A DNA stretch of 64,000 nucleotides, taken from assembly GCA_963696105.1 (NCBI GenBank), contig CAVOIP010000001.1:124001-188000 (forward strand). Direction: 5' to 3'. The stretch's first letter is position 1, and each line of letters begins with the position of its first letter. The notes beneath the pieces are model-generated. The model saw only the letters and a program-made list of their open reading frames with translations, searched no databases and was not told the DNA's origin. This DNA comes from CAVRTM01 sp963696105 (GTDB taxonomy: Bacteria > Actinomycetota > Actinomycetes > Actinomycetales > Dermatophilaceae). Shown piece after piece: positions 61,928-64,000 of this stretch. A program made the position numbers and the translations under genes.

Positions 61928-64000
61928 TCAGGGCGCGGACACCAGGGCGAGGGCGTCGGCGAGCCGGTCGACCGTGACGCTGGCCGGGCGCATCCGCGGG
62001 TCGGTGGCGACCACAGCGGCCAGCGAGGTGACGCGCTCGCGGGCGTCGGCGACCGCAGCGGCCACCTCCGCGGGCGCGGGAAGGGCACCCGCGTCGGCCA
62101 GCTGGCGGGCCTGGTCGGCCAGCTCCGCGCACGCACGGGCCAGCTCCGGTGAGCCGATGCCGGGCTCGGCCAGCACCGCGGCCAGGGCTCGTGCATGGGA
62201 GCCGCAGGCGCCGAGCAGGCTGAGCCGGTGCCGAAGCCGTCCGCGGTCCACCCCGACCAGGCCGCCATGGGAGACGGACCGGTAGGTCTGCACCACCTGC
62301 CGGCCCCAGGCATCCAGGCCGACGCTCAGGGCCAGCAGGTCGGTGCTCGTACGCAGCCGCAGCCGGTCGGCGCACCCGTCGAGCAGGTCTGCCAGCTGGT
62401 GCAGGAAGCCCGAGCGGGCCGCCCGGGCCGTCGCTCGCGTCCCGGTCGGCAGCACCAGCACGGACACGGCCACGCCGATCGCGGCGCCGGCGGCCGTCTC
62501 CTCCAGGCGAAGCACCAGCACGGCGTCGGTGAACGTGTTCAGCAGGGTGTACATCTGACCGAGCATCAGCGTGAAGAAGAAGATCATGGCGGCGTACGAC
62601 ACCTGCTGGACGTAGAAGGCCAGGAAGATGCACGCGAACAACCCCACGAGGGCGGCGCCCTGGTCGCCCGTGGTCACGTGCGCCAGAGCGATCGCGCCGA
62701 CCAGGCCCGCCATGGTGCCGGCGACCCGGGCCACGCTGCGCCGGAGCGTCTCGCCGGTGTTGGACGCGCCGGTGAAGGCGATGAACGCGGCGATGACCGC
62801 CCAGTAGTACCGCTGCGGGGAGATGGCCTCGCCGGCGACGATGGCCAGCGCGGCGGCCAGCGCGGCCTGCACCGCCTGACGGGTGGTCAGCCTCAGCCGG
62901 GACGGCGACCACCATGACCGACCCTCGCTGTCCTCGACCGCGCTGGAGGCCACCGCCGCCGACCCCGGCAGGTTGCCGGAGAACAAGGTGACGACCGGCT
63001 CGAAGGCGGAGGCGTCCTCGCTCTCGTCGAGCGGGTCGCCGTGGTCGGCACGGTGCGCGGCCGGGTCGTCCAGCTCTGCGGTGTTCCACTGCTCCACCAG
63101 GCGCAGGAGGTCTGCGGCGGCCCACGCGAGCCGTCGTACCCCGGAAACCCGCGACCTGGTCTCATCCTCCAGGGTGGCGACCCACTGGTGCGCCTGCTCG
63201 CTGACGCCCCACCCCAGCGACCGCAGCAGACGGCGGATGTCCCCGGCCAGCCGCGCCGGCAGCTGGTCCTTGTGCCGCGCCAGGTCGAGCACCGCGGCGG
63301 CTGCCTCGTCCATGGCGATCTCGACGTCGACCGCCCACCGGCGCACCTGACCGGGCCGCAGACCGGCAGGAACGGCCCGCGGGTCGCCCAGCTGGCCGTC
63401 CATCAGCAGCGCGATCTCCGAGAGCTGCACCAGCTGCCCGCGCAGCCGGCGCCGGGGCGCGTCCGCGTCGGGATCCTCGAGCACGTCCAGCATCGCCGAG
63501 ATCCCGGCGCGGGCACGGGCGCGCAGCGCATCGACGGTGCGCCGCAGCCGCACCTGCGGGTTGCCGCGCAGGACAGTCAGCAGCAGCAGCCCGACCCACC
63601 CGGAGGCGACCACGATCGCGCCGAGGAGGAACGGCAGCGCCCCCAGCGGCGGATGAAGGAACAGGGCGAAGAAGAAGCCCTGCCAGGCCAGGAAGCCGTA
63701 GGTGAACCACCGCGGGCCGAACCGGCGGACCCAGACCGCGGCGAAGGAGACCAGGACGAAGGTGGCCAGCCCGAGCACGTGCTGGGCGGCGGTGGCCACG
63801 CCCAGCGCCGCGCCGACCGAGGCGGCAAGGGGCACGCCGGCCATCGTGCGCAGCGTCGCCGTCCGGGACGGCTCGCTGACCGAGGTGGCGACGAGCATCG
63901 CCACGACCGCCCCGATCAGCACGGCCAGGGTCGGGGGTGCCCCGAGGACGCGGGCGTAGACAAGCTCCACCAGCACGGTCGTGGCCACGGCCAGGACGGC
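61928..64000 (-). CDS. FUSC-family membrane protein (partial at its N-terminus)
   Basis: At least 690 residues; the frame stays open to the window edge, so the true start is probably outside. Two membrane blocks are visible: an N-terminal one (LAVLIGAVVAMLVATSV to ALPFLLGAIVVASGWVGLLLL) and a second from about the middle (AVQAALAAALAIVAGEAISPQRYYWAVIAAFIAF to GAAIGVAVSVLVLP), the latter with the FUSC motif YYWAVIAAFIAFTG. Long cytoplasmic helices lie between and after them. FUSC proteins are related to fusaric-acid resistance and aromatic-acid efflux proteins (AaeB, YccS); the substrate is not known. Confidence 0.85.
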   Translation of the reverse strand, partial: AVLAVATTVLVELVYARVLGAPPTLAVLIGAVVAMLVATSVSEPSRTATLRTMAGVPLAASVGAALGVATAAQHVLGLATFVLVSFAAVWVRRFGPRWFTYGFLAWQGFFFALFLHPPLGALPFLLGAIVVASGWVGLLLLTVLRGNPQVRLRRTVDALRARARAGISAMLDVLEDPDADAPRRRLRGQLVQLSEIALLMDGQLGDPRAVPAGLRPGQVRRWAVDVEIAMDEAAAAVLDLARHKDQLPARLAGDIRRLLRSLGWGVSEQAHQWVATLEDETRSRVSGVRRLAWAAADLLRLVEQWNTAELDDPAAHRADHGDPLDESEDASAFEPVVTLFSGNLPGSAAVASSAVEDSEGRSWWSPSRLRLTTRQAVQAALAAALAIVAGEAISPQRYYWAVIAAFIAFTGASNTGETLRRSVARVAGTMAGLVGAIALAHVTTGDQGAALVGLFACIFLAFYVQQVSYAAMIFFFTLMLGQMYTLLNTFTDAVLVLRLEETAAGAAIGVAVSVLVLPTGTRATARAARSGFLHQLADLLDGCADRLRLRTSTDLLALSVGLDAWGRQVVQTYRSVSHGGLVGVDRGRLRHRLSLLGACGSHARALAAVLAEPGIGSPELARACAELADQARQLADAGALPAPAEVAAAVADARERVTSLAAVVATDPRMRPASVTVDRLADALALVSAP

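Overview
This is a GC-rich bacterial segment with near-saturated GC at third codon positions, many GTG starts, and repeated TANNNT -10 boxes 6-8 bases before start codons (probable leaderless transcripts). Its menaquinone and complex I genes point to an aerobic or facultative high-GC actinobacterium. The gene order suggests a Nocardioidaceae- or Intrasporangiaceae-like member, but the family cannot be fixed from sequence reading alone. Layout: (1) 1-7.6 kb is accessory metabolism: a partial Bcr/CflA-type efflux gene, a frameshifted zinc alcohol dehydrogenase divergent from a frameshifted MmyB-type regulator, a small cupin, a second alcohol dehydrogenase, then dienelactone hydrolase, a lipoprotein, a quinol-monooxygenase-like protein, an amidohydrolase and a P-loop kinase. 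(2) 7.6-14.4 kb holds menaquinone genes: menD, menF, menG (one-base deletion) and menJ, with an Eis-type acetyltransferase between menD and menF. (3) 14.5-31.5 kb is a complete 14-gene complex I operon, nuoA-N, ending in an overlapping polyprenyl diphosphate synthase. A perfect 18-bp Rex-type operator lies in front of menJ, so menaquinone side-chain reduction, complex I and side-chain synthesis look like one NADH/NAD-sensed unit. (4) 31.6-36.2 kb has a TetR regulator, a RarD-type transporter and a 2-oxoacid:ferredoxin oxidoreductase (korA-korB). (5) 36.4-45.4 kb, divergent from korAB, is a second complex I set (A, B, C, H, I, J, K, L, M, N) with no D, E, F or G gene. The full proton-pumping arm is present but the NADH-oxidising arm is not, and the electron donor may be ferredoxin reduced by KorAB. 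(6) 45.5-52.8 kb contains HtpX, aminopeptidase N, an Old Yellow Enzyme, YajQ, a tRNA-Tyr, a second M48 protease and a small membrane protein. (7) 52.9-64 kb is an envelope/extracellular block: a roughly 1,550-residue secreted multicopper oxidase with Gly-Ser-Gly-Tyr repeats and three fibronectin type III domains, a two-component system, a secreted phosphodiesterase/phosphatase-family protein, and an FUSC-type membrane protein running off the window. Nine clear single-base frameshifts break seven otherwise intact genes, including menG and nuoH2. That density suggests residual sequencing or assembly errors rather than real decay, and it also casts doubt on an apparent NuoI2-NuoJ2 fusion.
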